Of a stretch of 64,000 nucleotides of DNA, positions 54,851 through 64,000 are shown piece after piece (the first letter of the stretch is position 1; each line of letters begins with the position of its first letter). The position numbers were made by a program, and so were the translations under genes. Origin of the DNA: Buddleja alternifolia (lineage: Eukaryota > Streptophyta > Magnoliopsida > Lamiales > Scrophulariaceae). The DNA lies in assembly GCA_019426215.1 (NCBI GenBank), contig CM033394.1, forward strand, positions 40,732,423 through 40,796,422. Reading direction: 5' to 3'. Under the pieces are notes generated by a model. It saw nothing but the letters and a program-made list of their open reading frames with translations. It was not told where the DNA came from and ran no database searches.

Positions 54851-55799
54851 TAATTGCATCTAATTACGTGATCAGTATTTCTGATATATAAATGCTCCCG
54901 CTAGAAATTGCTTCAGAGTCCTCGGGGTATTATATATATTTTTTTTGACTATGTTTCTCTAATTAGCTTAATTAATCCATTTGTTTGTAGCAGAGAAATG
55001 TGGAGTTTAGGCCCATTCTATTGTGTCATCTATTGCTTCTATGGGAAAAGATGACCTGTTAATTCCAATATAATATTCATTTCAAATGACTTTTATGGTG
55101 AATAGGCAGGGAAAATGATGAAGTGTCCTTAAGTTAGCATTGTATATGGAAAATATTTATATATAACTAATAAACATCCAATGATACACTTTCGTAGTTA
55201 CATAAAGCTGTAGGCAAGGACAGAGCCAAAAATATAGGTTTGGAGGGTGTAGGAAAAGTGTAGTCCTTCCCGTTGTTTTATCATAACAAGAAATCCTCTA
55301 CTGCACAAGAAAACTTTGCTATGCATTCTTTATTCTTATGTCAAATCAAAAGTTTGAAATATTAGTGATATCAATATATGTTAGTCATAAACGTTTCAAA
55401 AATGAAATACGGTAATCATAAATTCTTATTTTAGTATATATATTTCATTTATAAAACCTACATTCCTAAAAAATAATTTATATTTTTATATTAGTAGTAA
55501 TCAATTTGATATATCTATATTACACCTTGCAAGTTGCAAACTCAAGTTTCATCGAGCAAAGTGTAATTCATAAGAGGAGTGAGTTACACTCACTATGTTA
55601 TTGGTTATAAAGTGAGCAAATTATACTTTGAACAAATCACATCACATCTCGACTAAAAACGTCCCGGTATTTGTAATTATTGTGAGAATAAGGAGCTAAT
55701 ACAAAACTTGAATTTCTACATCCAAAAGAGACATGCACTTTCTCAAGTGGCATTTCTATATTTGAGCTTACAACTTTATCACTGAAGCATATTAATTAT
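54851..55799. other. AT-rich sequence, nothing recognised
   Basis: No ORF, RNA gene or clear repeat structure is visible. GGACAGAGCC at about 55218 recalls the GC-rich end of small hAT-type MITEs but has no partner. Confidence 0.35.
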
Positions 55800-55950
55800 T
55801 TGAATTATGTCTAGACTTAATTCTCAAGTAGGTATATAGGCAGTTTGGTGGACTCAAGTGCAGTCTATAAATTAACTAAGCAATCCTATTGAAGTAGTTC
55901 GACCTTAGAATCAATCTAAATCATATGCAATTAATCACACGCATCGAGTG
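55800..55950 (+). repeat. LTR fragment related to gypsy element 1
   Basis: TCTCAAGTAGGTATATAGGC ... AGTGCAGTCTATAAATTAAC ... TAGTTCGACC parallels the LTR phrase TCCTCAAGTGGGTACGTAGG ... GTCCAGTCTATAATC ... TTGTACGACTTGACC at 5712-5790. Heavily diverged, no boundaries. Confidence 0.45.
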
Positions 55951-55984
55951 TACCAAAGGTATTAGTAGGAAAAGAATGGGTCAT

Positions 55985-56096
55985 TCTATGGTGGATTGGT
56001 CCCGGTCCACTTTTCACCATTGAATCCCCAAGAATATTTACTAAATAACCCTAGATCCAATAATAAAAAGTGGATTGATCTCGATCCACCATAAAA
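55985..56096. repeat. Short foldback element
   Basis: Arms TATGGTGGATTGGTCCCGGT (from 55988) and GTGGATTGATCTCGATCCAC (from 56070) pair with few mismatches around a 60-base loop. Probably a tiny MITE. Confidence 0.55.
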
Positions 56097-56614
56097 TTTG
56101 CCAAAAAAAAAGATAATGTAACTAGTATTGCATGTGTCATTCTAATTTGAGAAAGTGTAATACAAAGGTATGCGTTAGAATAAAGTACGTGGCCAATTGT
56201 TGGGAATTGGGATAAAGACATTGAATTGAGGTAGCTAAAAATGATTTAATTCTACAAAACCAATTATTAAACGACACTTTCTGTAGATCAAATTCACACC
56301 TGGCCCATCTTCACTGCATGCATCTGGAAAGCTTCGCCAAATTTCTTTTCCTAATCTATAAAATAATTATGTAATATATTATAGTAATCTTTTCATAGTA
56401 ATTAATTAATGACAATACAAAGTTACAAACTAAGCAAACCAAGAAGAGTAAACAAGACGTCCAAATCTTACCTTCGTGGACATAGAAAGTTTGTATTTGT
56501 ATAGAAGTTAACAGATCAATTTAAAATTTTGTTATTCATGAGGTACCATGAGATACATGTATATAGAAATGATCGAATTAAAAGGGTTCTCAACAAATAA
56601 TCATATATATATTT
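56097..56614 (+). other. Start of block C, non-coding
   Basis: Bases 56130-56370 match 3200-3450 (A) and 44540-44700 (B): TGTGTCATTC, GGGATAAAGACA, ACTGCATGCATCT, in the same order. No gene was seen. Confidence 0.55.
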
Positions 56615-56731
56615 TTAAGCACCGCCACCGGCTTTGCCACCGCCAACACCGCTTTGAGCACCACCACCGGCTTTGCCGCTTCCGCCGTTGCATCCGCCAA
56701 CTGACCCACCGTTGCCACCCTTGCTAGACAT
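56615..56731 (-). CDS. Very small glycine-rich protein, 38 aa
   Basis: Uninterrupted ORF from ATG at 56731 to TAA at 56615. It starts MSSKGGNGGSVGGCNGG and ends GGGKAGGGA. It is the block C counterpart of 45920-46129: start, 5' flank (ACAACGAATTT...) and Gly/Lys-rich half agree, but the C-terminal AYISRPGFEGNPQGYF part is gone. It may be a truncated pseudogene or a shortened functional peptide. A single Cys appears that the longer protein lacks. Confidence 0.5.
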   Translation of the reverse strand: MSSKGGNGGSVGGCNGGSGKAGGGAQSGVGGGKAGGGA

Positions 56732-57051
56732 AATTATAAATTTGTCATCCAAAGCAAATTGTGGCTTGTGGTTGGATAGACATAACACTGTCAGTTATAT
56801 ATAGATGTTAATTGGTAATTCCCATGAATTAAGTCCAAAGATTTATTACCATTTTACTTAAAACGCAACGTTACATTCATGTAATGTGTCGATCAAACTA
56901 ATACAACGAATTTCAAAGAGTTATATTTCCCTAACTAGTCTTTTTTTGACTAATTCACTATACACTATTTGAATTTCAACTTATTACAAAAAAAAATAGC
57001 TATATACTGTTTCAATGTCAAAGAGACAATTAAACTTGTATGAATGATACT

Positions 57052-57450
57052 GGGAAAATTATAATTAAATTTAGTCCCCAGATTATAGGGGTGGCTAAAT
57101 TAATCTCGCATTTAAAGAGTGTTTGACTAATCTTATAAGTTCCTCTAAACATCTTATAAGATATTCTTTTCCCACTTGCCACTTAAGGATTTGACCACAT
57201 TGCATTTATTTCCATGTCGGAAGCCAGATTGTCCACCTAGGCAAAATCACCATAATATTAAAAATCTCCAAATTTGGGGTATCACGTGCACGGCACGTCA
57301 CTTTTTCCGGCTAAATTAAAAAATTTCGATAAATAAAGGACTCAATTAGCGAGCTTTACAAAGCTACGGGCCCTAAATCGCTAGTGCGTCTAAATCAGGG
57401 ACGAATTTTGTCAGCCCCGATAGTTTTGGGATCAAATTTGCAGTTTTTCC
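57052..57450. mobile_element. Foldback MITE, Mutator-like family, block C copy 1
   Basis: Left arm GGGAAAATTATAATTAAATT, right arm TTTGGGATCAAATTTGCAGT ending TTTTTCC. More diverged than its neighbours. No ORF. Confidence 0.5.
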
Positions 57451-57511
57451 AAAGATACTCAAACAGTTATTAAATTATTCATCTATCATATAATTCTATA
57501 AACCCAATCTA

Positions 57512-57936
57512 GGGAAAATCTCTTCTTTCATCCCGTAATTGTGCCCGAGTAACTTTTAGTCTTGAGTTTATATAATCTCATATGGCGTCCCATAACTTGT
57601 TAAATGTATCACTTTTTGGTTCTAACCGAATATTTCATCCAAAATTTAACGGCCAGCTCCGTTAGTCATATTTGACCCTTTTTTTGGGGGGAAAATTCAT
57701 GCGTAAATATACTCACACATGGATTATATTCATCACGTGCACTCACGCACAAAATCTCCTGAAAAACCGATCAAATATTGACTAACGGAGTTGACCATTA
57801 AATTTTGGACGGAAATTTCGGTTGGGACTAAATGTGAGATATTTAGAAATTTATGGAAATAATGTGAGATTTATATAAGTTCAAGACTAAAAGTGTACTC
57901 AGGCATGATTACGGGACAAAAATTGCGATTTGCCCC
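57512..57936. mobile_element. Foldback MITE, Mutator-like family, block C copy 2
   Basis: Left arm GGGAAAATCTC...CATCCCGTAATTGTGCCCGA, right arm CAGGCATGATTACGGGACAA...GCGATTTGCCCC. Interior AAATTTAACGGCCAG / GACCATTAAATTTTGGAC as in the related elements. Confidence 0.65.
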
Positions 57937-57957
57937 TAATTAATCTGTGATATCTGT

Positions 57958-58393
57958 GGGGCAAGTCTCATTTTTGGTCTCGTAATTATTCTCGAGTACA
58001 CTTTTAGTCCCCAACTTTATAAAATCAAATTGCATGTCTTAACTCGTCAAATATCTCATTTTGGTCCCAATCGAATATCAGTCCAAAATTTAATGATCAA
58101 CTTCGTCAGTCAACATTTTGACCTTTTTTTTTTGCAGAATTCATAGTCAATGTACTCACACATGAATTATATTCAGTATCACAATATTTTCATTCAATAT
58201 CACGTGTGACTCACCCAAATCTCCTGAAAAGTCGGTCAAAATGTTGACTAACAGAGTTGAGCGTTAAGTGTCTGACAGAAATTCGATTGGGACTAAATGT
58301 GATATTTAGAAAGCTATGCACTAAATGTAAGATTTATATAAAGCTCGGATTAAATGAAATCGAGCACAATTATTGGAGAAATGCGATTTGTCC
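57958..58393. mobile_element. Foldback MITE, Mutator-like family, block C copy 3
   Basis: Left arm GGGCAAGTCTCATTTTTGGT, right arm GAGCACAATTATTGGAGAAA...GCGATTTGTCC. It sits about 20 bases from the previous copy in the same orientation, forming a cluster of three. Confidence 0.65.
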
Positions 58394-58439
58394 TATGTCT
58401 ATGATATTATAAATCTAGTAAAGCAAAATTTATATAAAT

Positions 58440-58554
58440 CTTAGAAACATAACTCTTAGAATGATATTACTTAATGGGAAGAAGATTAGTTATCGAAATA
58501 TTACTCTTACAAATTCGTTGTAGTAGTCTGATCGACATGCCTTAGTTTTAAGCA
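58440..58554 (-). repeat. Inverted copy of the glycine-rich gene's upstream flank
   Basis: The reverse complement reads TGTCGATCAGACTACTACAA ... CTTCTTCCCATTAAGTAA. It matches 46300-46380 (B), 5200-5260 (A) and 56885-56950 (C). It abuts the exon remnant that follows, marking an inversion breakpoint near 58553. Confidence 0.65.
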
Positions 58555-58698
58555 AGGAAGAAACATGCCTTACTCTTGCTAGCAATATGCTTTGCCGACA
58601 TAGTTACCAGCACAATTGGATTTGCTTATGTTGGTGGTGCATGGCTCTTTTGCATTTTCCTCGTGGCCTTATTATTTCGACTAAGACAAATTAATTAA
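58555..58698 (+). pseudogene. Exon remnant of the small membrane-protein gene, third copy
   Basis: Forty-seven codons without a stop, then TAA. They begin RKKHALLLLAICFADIVTST and end VALLFRLRQIN, aligning with RKKNAMFLLSINLVSIVGST...VALIFNHGKIN of copy B. The transit peptide, first exon and charged middle are missing. Upstream there is an in-frame TAA three codons before, and inverted foreign sequence. Only the hydrophobic segment survives, so it is called a pseudogene although the open frame is unusually well kept. Confidence 0.7.
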
Positions 58699-58776
58699 CT
58701 TTTATTCATTTTCATGATAAAACTGACATCACAATGCAAAATTAATTACCGAGCATAACTGCATTTTCGGAATGCT

Positions 58777-59128
58777 CGCTACACAAAAAAATAATATTAG
58801 TTATAAAATTTAAGTGACAATATAAATTTCACTAGATACACAAAATGAATAACAATAGATTTTGTTTAATTGATTTTTAGTGGCACAAATTCTTCTTAAA
58901 TTGTCACTAAAAATTGGTGATACATATTTAGTGATAACCTTATGACAAGACAAATATAGTGACAAGTATACTTTTTATCACTAAATTATCATTAAACATA
59001 TTAACCAGTTATCAATAGTATCAATAACTTACTTCTTTGTCAATAAATGGGACAGTTTATATACAATTTCACTATTAAACTTTTGGCAATATTCTTTTTG
59101 AAGCAAACAAAATTAATATTGTCACTCG

Positions 59129-59159
<31 letters not shown>

Positions 59160-59254
59160 ATATATATATGGATAATGGCAATTTTGATGTTATCACTTTA
59201 CGTCTCGTCGTTATCTCTTTCTTCTTCTTTTTTTCTTTTTTTTTTTTTGTAGTG
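58777..59254. mobile_element. Non-autonomous CACTA element
   Basis: The right end is TTTTTTTGTAGTG (CACTACAAAAAAA on the minus strand) and the left end the slightly altered CGCTACACAAAAAAATAA. A 3-base duplication GCT lies on both sides (58774-58776, 59255-59257). The 478-base interior has repeated GTGACAA / ATCACTAAA phrases and no ORF. Confidence 0.8.
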
Positions 59255-59257
59255 GCT

Positions 59258-59920
59258 CCAAAAAAATGGAACGAGCATAAGCTTGCAACTCATATCGTAA
59301 TATTAGTTACATTCGACCAGATTGGACTAGAAGTTTTTTTAATTAGATGTTTTGAGTTTAAACACCAAAGATTTCTAGTATTATCTACTTTTTAATTTGT
59401 TTAATTGCTACAGAATTATTAGCTATACGTTTCTAACTAATTATTAGTAATAGCTCACTCTAACACAAATATAAATTAACTAAGACAATTGTGAAAGAAA
59501 ACCTTATTATTTCATTAATAAGAGCAGCTCATTTACATATAGATAGATTATAAAAGATATGATATAATTATACGAGGTTAAAGTCGCAATGAGGTGATGT
59601 AAATATATAATCCTGCCCGCGTGTGTCATTCTTGAATAGTTCCTATGCATAATAAAAGTCCTACTGGCATTATTATTTCACCATGAACAAAATAATTCAT
59701 TTTTCTCATCTTTGATCCATTTTTCATTATAAGACTGATACCTAAATAGTTCTGAACTTACCAAGAGGAACGTCGTCAATGCTGAAGAAACCTAGATTCA
59801 ATTTGACCAAATTCAAATCATATCATAGTATTAGTTACTAAATATGAGATGACAAAATTAAAATCGTCACCAGATATGTAGTAAGTGACAACAAATTGTT
59901 ATTTCATCATATATATAATA
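59258..59920. other. AT-rich sequence, nothing recognised
   Basis: No gene, RNA or repeat boundary could be supported. Confidence 0.3.
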
Positions 59921-60118
59921 GGGATAATTAAACTCTCACCCCCCTCAATAAAGGGGTAATTACACAACCCTCCCCTCACTAATTGATAATTACAAGGCAC
60001 ACCCCCTCATGTTAAAAATTTCTTATCTTTGCACCCCCTGTGTGTAACAATTCTTACAATTGTACCCCCTGTAAACTTTACAAATAGACCCCCTGAGGGG
60101 GGGGGGGGGTGTTTGTAA
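59921..60118. mobile_element. Truncated foldback MITE with GGGATAATTA end
   Basis: The left end GGGATAATTAAACTCTCACC and interior (ACCCCCTGTGTGTAACAATT) match the reverse complement of 50704-50960. The right arm is missing after a run of twelve G (about 60098-60110). Confidence 0.65.
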
Positions 60119-60129
60119 CTTTGGAGGCT

Positions 60130-60356
60130 TTTTTAAACTGTTCTTTGTTAATATTATTGCATAATATTTATATGGTTATAATCCTTGTGACAAGGGCTTT
60201 CCAACCATATATTATATGTTCAAAATGGATTAGAATGAGAGAGAGATATGATCTCTCAAAGTTTGGTTGTTTAGATGTAATTCTGAAATTCTGCAAAATT
60301 AACATGAAGAATATGAACAGTAACAAGGACCATCCCCTTAAATATTGCACCTCGTA
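60130..60356 (+). repeat. Inverted relative of the window's first 130 bases
   Basis: ACAAGGGCTTTCCAACCATA and flanking sequence match the reverse complement of about 1-130. A dispersed repeat, possibly a retroelement internal region. Confidence 0.5.
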
Positions 60357-60587
60357 ATAATTTAATTCAATAAATTGTTGGTAATGGTGCTCACTCCGGG
60401 TACTTCAGTGGTCATTCGTATCTTTCAACTCCTTCTCGTTCTCTTCCTCTAAAATATTATTATTGCTCGTAAGTAATTAAAAAGCTTATGTTTGTAAATT
60501 CACACGCGGATAATCATATGCCTCAATCGAGTTTGACTCTTTTGGTTTTTCTGTAAAGGACTTAGGACTGGTTATCGTTACTTTTTT

Positions 60588-63383
60588 GTGACGCGACAGC
60601 GATGGCGATCTTACCATTCAATTCATCTTCCAGCTCTTCTTGTTCATTGTCTTCCTCTTTCCAACCTGCATCGTCGACTTCGGTATCCCGGAGTGGACTG
60701 GTTTTTAATTTTCTTTCTAGTCGTAATTTTATCTCTTGTAATAAGGATTATTCTCGTTCTCTTTGTCATGCTTGTCAGTTAGGCAAGCACAAACGTTTAC
60801 CATTTTTTAGTTCTAATTCTTCTAGCACACACTTTCTTCATATTATTCATTCTGATATTTGGACGTCTTCTGTTCCGAGTTTAAGTGGTTTTCGTTATTA
60901 TTTAATTTTCTTAGATGATTTTTCCCATTTTTTGTGGATTTTTTCTTCCATAAATCGGATACTTTTAAAATTTTTGTTGATTTTTTTAATTTTGTTCAAA
61001 CTCAATTTAAATTCAAAATTAAATTTTTTCAGTGTGACCATGGTGGCGAATTTGACAATCTTTCTTTTAAATATTTTTTTGCTACCAATGGTGTACAATT
61101 TCGTTTTTCTTGCCCTCACACTTCTCAACAAAATGGTAAAGCCGAACGAACCATCCAAACCATAAATAATGTTGTGCATTTTCTTCTTTTTCAAGCCTCT
61201 CTTCCTTCTTCGTTTTGGGCTGAGGCCATTCACATGGCCGCTCATATCCTTAATATTCTTCCCACATCTACTCTCTCCTTTCGCACACCTTTTGAAGTTC
61301 TATATCATGTTTCTCCTTCTTATGATCATCTCCGTGTTTTTGGTTGTCTGTGTTATCCAAATCTCTCTGCCACATCTCTTCATAAATTATCCGCTCGCTC
61401 TTCTGCCTGTATTTTCCTAGGTTTCCCGTATGATCGCCGAGATTATCCTTGTCTTGATCTCGTCACGAACAAAATCATTATTTCCCGCCATGTAATCTTC
61501 GATGAATCCGTTTTCCCCTTCTCCTCCCAATCTTCCTCTCTCGATTCTCACTCTTATCAATTTCTTAATCTTCCTTCCGACGAGGACGAGCCTCCTCTGC
61601 TCCGCCATCTTGTAACCGCGCATCTGCCCCGGCCTTCTCCCGGTCCGCCGCCTGGTTTTCCACCCCGTCCTGTTTCGCCTGCTTAGTTGCCCTCTCCCCT
61701 TCCTCCACCCTCCTCTTCAGTGTCTTCCCCCCACCACCACTCTTCCCCTATCTCTACCCATCCTATGGTCACTCGATCCAAAGCCGGGGTTACTAAACCT
61801 CGCCACCTTCTCAATCTCTCTGCTTCTTCACCTCCTCTTTCTCCTTTTCCCCGGTTTTATACCCAAGCTCTTCGCGATCCCAACTGGACTTCTGCTATGC
61901 AAGATGAACTTCATGCTCTTCACTCCAATCACACCTGGGATCTTGTTCCTTGCCCTCCTAATGTGAACCTTGTCGGGTCCAAATAGATTTTTCGCCAGAA
62001 ATTTCGTTCCGATGGGTCTCTTGAACGCTATAAAGCTCATCTCGTTGCTCAAGGCTTCACTCAATAGCCTAGCATTGATTATGAGGATACTTTTAGTCCC
62101 GTCATCAAACCCGCTACCATTCACACTGTCCTTAGTCTTGCTCTCTCCCACTCTTGGCCTCTTCATCAGCTTGACGTCAAGAATGCTTTCCTTAATGGTC
62201 ATCTGACTGATACTATCTATATGAAGCAACCCTCTGGTTTTTCTGATTCTCGATTTCTTGATCACGTTTGTCTTCTTAAGAAAGCATTGTATGGCCTCAA
62301 ACAAGCTCCTCGTGCTTGGCATCATCGTTTTGCTTCTTATCTTTCTTCTCTTGGTTTTATCAGTAGTCGGACTGATGCCGCTCTCTTCATCTTTCTTCGT
62401 CACTCCTCCACTGCCTATCTTCTTCTTTATGTTGATGATATTGTCCTCACTGCCTCTTCTTCCTCTCTTCTTACACATCTCACTTCTCTTCTTTCTCGGG
62501 AATTTGCTATGACTGATCTAGGTCCTCTTCATTACTTTCTAGGAATTTCTGTTACTCACACTCCCTCTGGTCTTTTTCTCTCTAAAGCCAAATTTGCCCT
62601 TGAAATTCTCGACCGAGCTAACATGTCCTCATGTAACCCCGTTTCCACTCCTGCTGATGCTCAAGTCAAACTCTCCTCTTCCTCTAGTCCCCCTTTTTCC
62701 GATCCTACCCCCTATCGTAGTCTAGCTGGTGCTCTCCAATATCTCACTTTCACTCGTCCGGACATCTCTTTCGCCGTTCAGCAGCTCTGTCTCTTTATGC
62801 ATGATCCGCGTGACCATCATATGATAGCTCTTAAACGTGTTCTCAGATATCTTCGTGGCACGCTTGCTTACGGTCTTACTCTTACTCCATCCTCTACCTC
62901 CCAGCTCGTCTCTTACTCTGATGCCGACTGGGCTGGGTGCCCCGATACTCGTCGTTCCATCTCTGGGTATTGTGTCTTCCTTGGTGATAACCTTATTTCC
63001 TGGTCTTCCAAATGTCAACACGTTGTCTCTCGCTCTACTGCCGAAGATGAGTACCGCGGTGTAGCCAATGTCGTTGCTGAAACTGCTTGGCTTTGTAATC
63101 TTCTTCTTGAGCTTCATTGTCCTCTTTCCAAGGCCCTTCTTGTCTATTGTGTAATATTAGTTCTGTCTATCTCTCTTCCAACCCTGAGCAGCACCAACGT
63201 ACTAAACATGTTGAATTAGATTTACACTTTGTGCGTGAAAAAGTTACCTTAGGTGAGGTTGGTGTGCTTCACGTTCCCTCATCTCATCAGTGTGCAGACA
63301 TTTTCACCAAAGGTCTCCCATCTTCGTTGTTCGTTGATTTTCGATCCAGTCTCACGGTTCGAGCGCCTCCCGTTTCGACTGCG
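60588..63383 (+). pseudogene. pol: Integrase, RT and RNase H of copia element 2
   Basis: The GAG-pre-integrase finger is split by a frame slip near 60690 (YPGVD on one frame, SLCHACQLGKHKRLPF on the next). The integrase core (CDHGGEFDN, CPHTSQQNGKAERTIQ) is on frame 60934-61686. RT follows in the same frame (RDPNWTSAMQDELHAL, LHQLDVKNAFLNG, LYGLKQAPRAWHHRF, YVDDIVL near 62432), then RNase H (SDADWAGCPDTRRSIS, SRSTAEDEYRG). In-frame stops at 61684-61686, 61984-61986 and 62065-62067 interrupt it, and a slip near 63140 moves the end (HQRTKHVELDLHFVREK, HQCADIFTKGLP) to another frame. Not functional. Confidence 0.88.
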
Positions 63384-63389
63384 GGGGAG

Positions 63390-63545
63390 TGTTAGAGTTA
63401 TTATTATTATTATATTGTTATTAGTTTTCTTATTAGTTTAGGTTTACCTTTATTGTTAGTTACCTTTTATATTATGTCTCTCTTGTAAACCTCTATATAT
63501 ATCTTTGATTATTAATACAAACTTCAAGGGGAATTTACTTTAACA
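63390..63545 (+). repeat. 3' LTR of copia element 2
   Basis: TGTTAGAGTTATTATTATTA...TTTACTTTAACA, 156 bases, with a (TTA)n run, a TATA-like CTATATATATC near 63492 and a T-rich end. No second LTR is in the window. Confidence 0.8.
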
Positions 63546-63550
63546 ATAAG

Positions 63551-63865
63551 ATACTGTATAATTGAATATTTTTAATATGTTATAAACACATACTATATAA
63601 TGAGTTATAATATACTGTATAATGTGTTATAACATACTGTATAATGGCTTGTAAGATACTGTATAATTTAATATTTTTTTAAATGTATAAACACATACTG
63701 TATAATGAATTATAATATATTGTATAATATGTTATAACATAATGTATAATGACTTATAAGATACTGTATAATTGAATATTTTTAATATGTTATAAACACA
63801 TACTGTATAATAAGTTATAATATATTGTATAATGTATTATAACATACTGTATAATGGCTTATAAG
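63551..63865 (+). repeat. 105-bp AT-rich minisatellite, three units
   Basis: Units start at ATACTGTATAATT (63551, 63656, 63761), period 105. Each unit contains several TACTGTATAAT / GTTATAA sub-repeats, so the array has an inner period of about 25-30 bases. It begins five bases after the copia LTR. Confidence 0.85.
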
Positions 63866-64000
63866 AACTTGCTAGTGGAATGAAGACATGTATTGATTTC
63901 CACTTCTTCTCTCAATTCATCCCAATCGAAGTCTTTGGAGTAATAGTTCTCTGTCTCACTAATTCTTCTTGTGCTCATCGTTAATGGCGGAAGAGAAGAA
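63866..64000 (-). other. Possible coding exon cut by the window edge
   Basis: On the minus strand the frame is open from the edge through MSTRRISETENYYSKDFDWD and on to LREEVE before running into AT repeats (TAA at about 63864). The composition looks coding (acidic/aromatic, no stop), with a possible donor (GAAGAA|GTGGAA). On the plus strand ATGGCGGAAGAG at 63983 could instead be the start of another gene. The two readings cannot be separated without more sequence. Confidence 0.3.

Larger units (their letters stand above)
60378..63545 (+). mobile_element. 5'-truncated Ty1/copia element 2
   Basis: The element begins inside the region before integrase (GTAATGGTGCTCACTCC) and ends with a complete short LTR. 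There is no 5' LTR, gag or protease. Coding order is integrase, RT, RNase H, as in copia. The polypurine tract CTGCGGGGGAG (63380-63389) precedes the LTR. Confidence 0.88.

Noticed and set aside
61828..63117. Basic minus-strand ORFs opposite copia element 2
   Set aside because: They are antisense shadows of the T/C-rich pol sequence.

Overview
This is a stretch of plant nuclear DNA, almost certainly from a eudicot. It is AT-rich, its genes have short GT-AG introns, and most of it is plant-type transposable elements: Ty3/gypsy, Ty1/copia, LINE, hAT, CACTA, Tourist-like and foldback MITEs. I cannot name the species. Only a few host genes are present. They are a complete five-exon EMC6 gene (an ER membrane complex subunit; 109 aa, minus strand, CDS 53027 down to 51747), two copies of a two-exon gene for a small putatively plastid-targeted membrane protein (1269-1908 and 24260-24888, with a third exon remnant at 58555-58698), and two tiny glycine-rich genes (45920-46129 and 56615-56731, minus strand).

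The backbone is a tandem segmental duplication. Block A (about 877 to 22420) and block B (about 23950 to 52630) start with the same membrane-protein gene. They share a long colinear non-coding tract, and A ends inside an EMC6 exon whose complete version is in B. A more decayed, partly inverted third block C lies at about 55800-58720. Each block has since been bombarded independently. A carries a gypsy element (5291-17087, TSD AGTGC), a hAT element (3887-4788, 8-bp TSD), a LINE fragment and a 235-bp tandem duplication. B carries a second gypsy element (26635-38171, minus) whose left LTR also borders a truncated sister copy, a copia element (38666-43551, minus), a small hAT (44899-45212, 8-bp TSD) and further insertions. 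A has lost the glycine-rich gene and most of EMC6.

The most interesting system is inside the two gypsy elements. Both carry, between pol and the 3' LTR, an additional gene on the strand opposite to gag-pol (12188-14646 minus; 27925-30191 plus). It has a plant 'putative gypsy type transposon' domain (PF04195-like) followed by a coiled coil. In both elements it is interrupted by two introns at the same places and in the same phases. The first gypsy element also has two GT-AG inserts in its integrase region whose exact removal restores the reading frame.

The right end holds a 5'-truncated copia element (about 60378-63545, plus), an AT-rich 105-bp minisatellite, and a possible exon cut by the window edge. 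No rRNA, tRNA or CRISPR array was seen.
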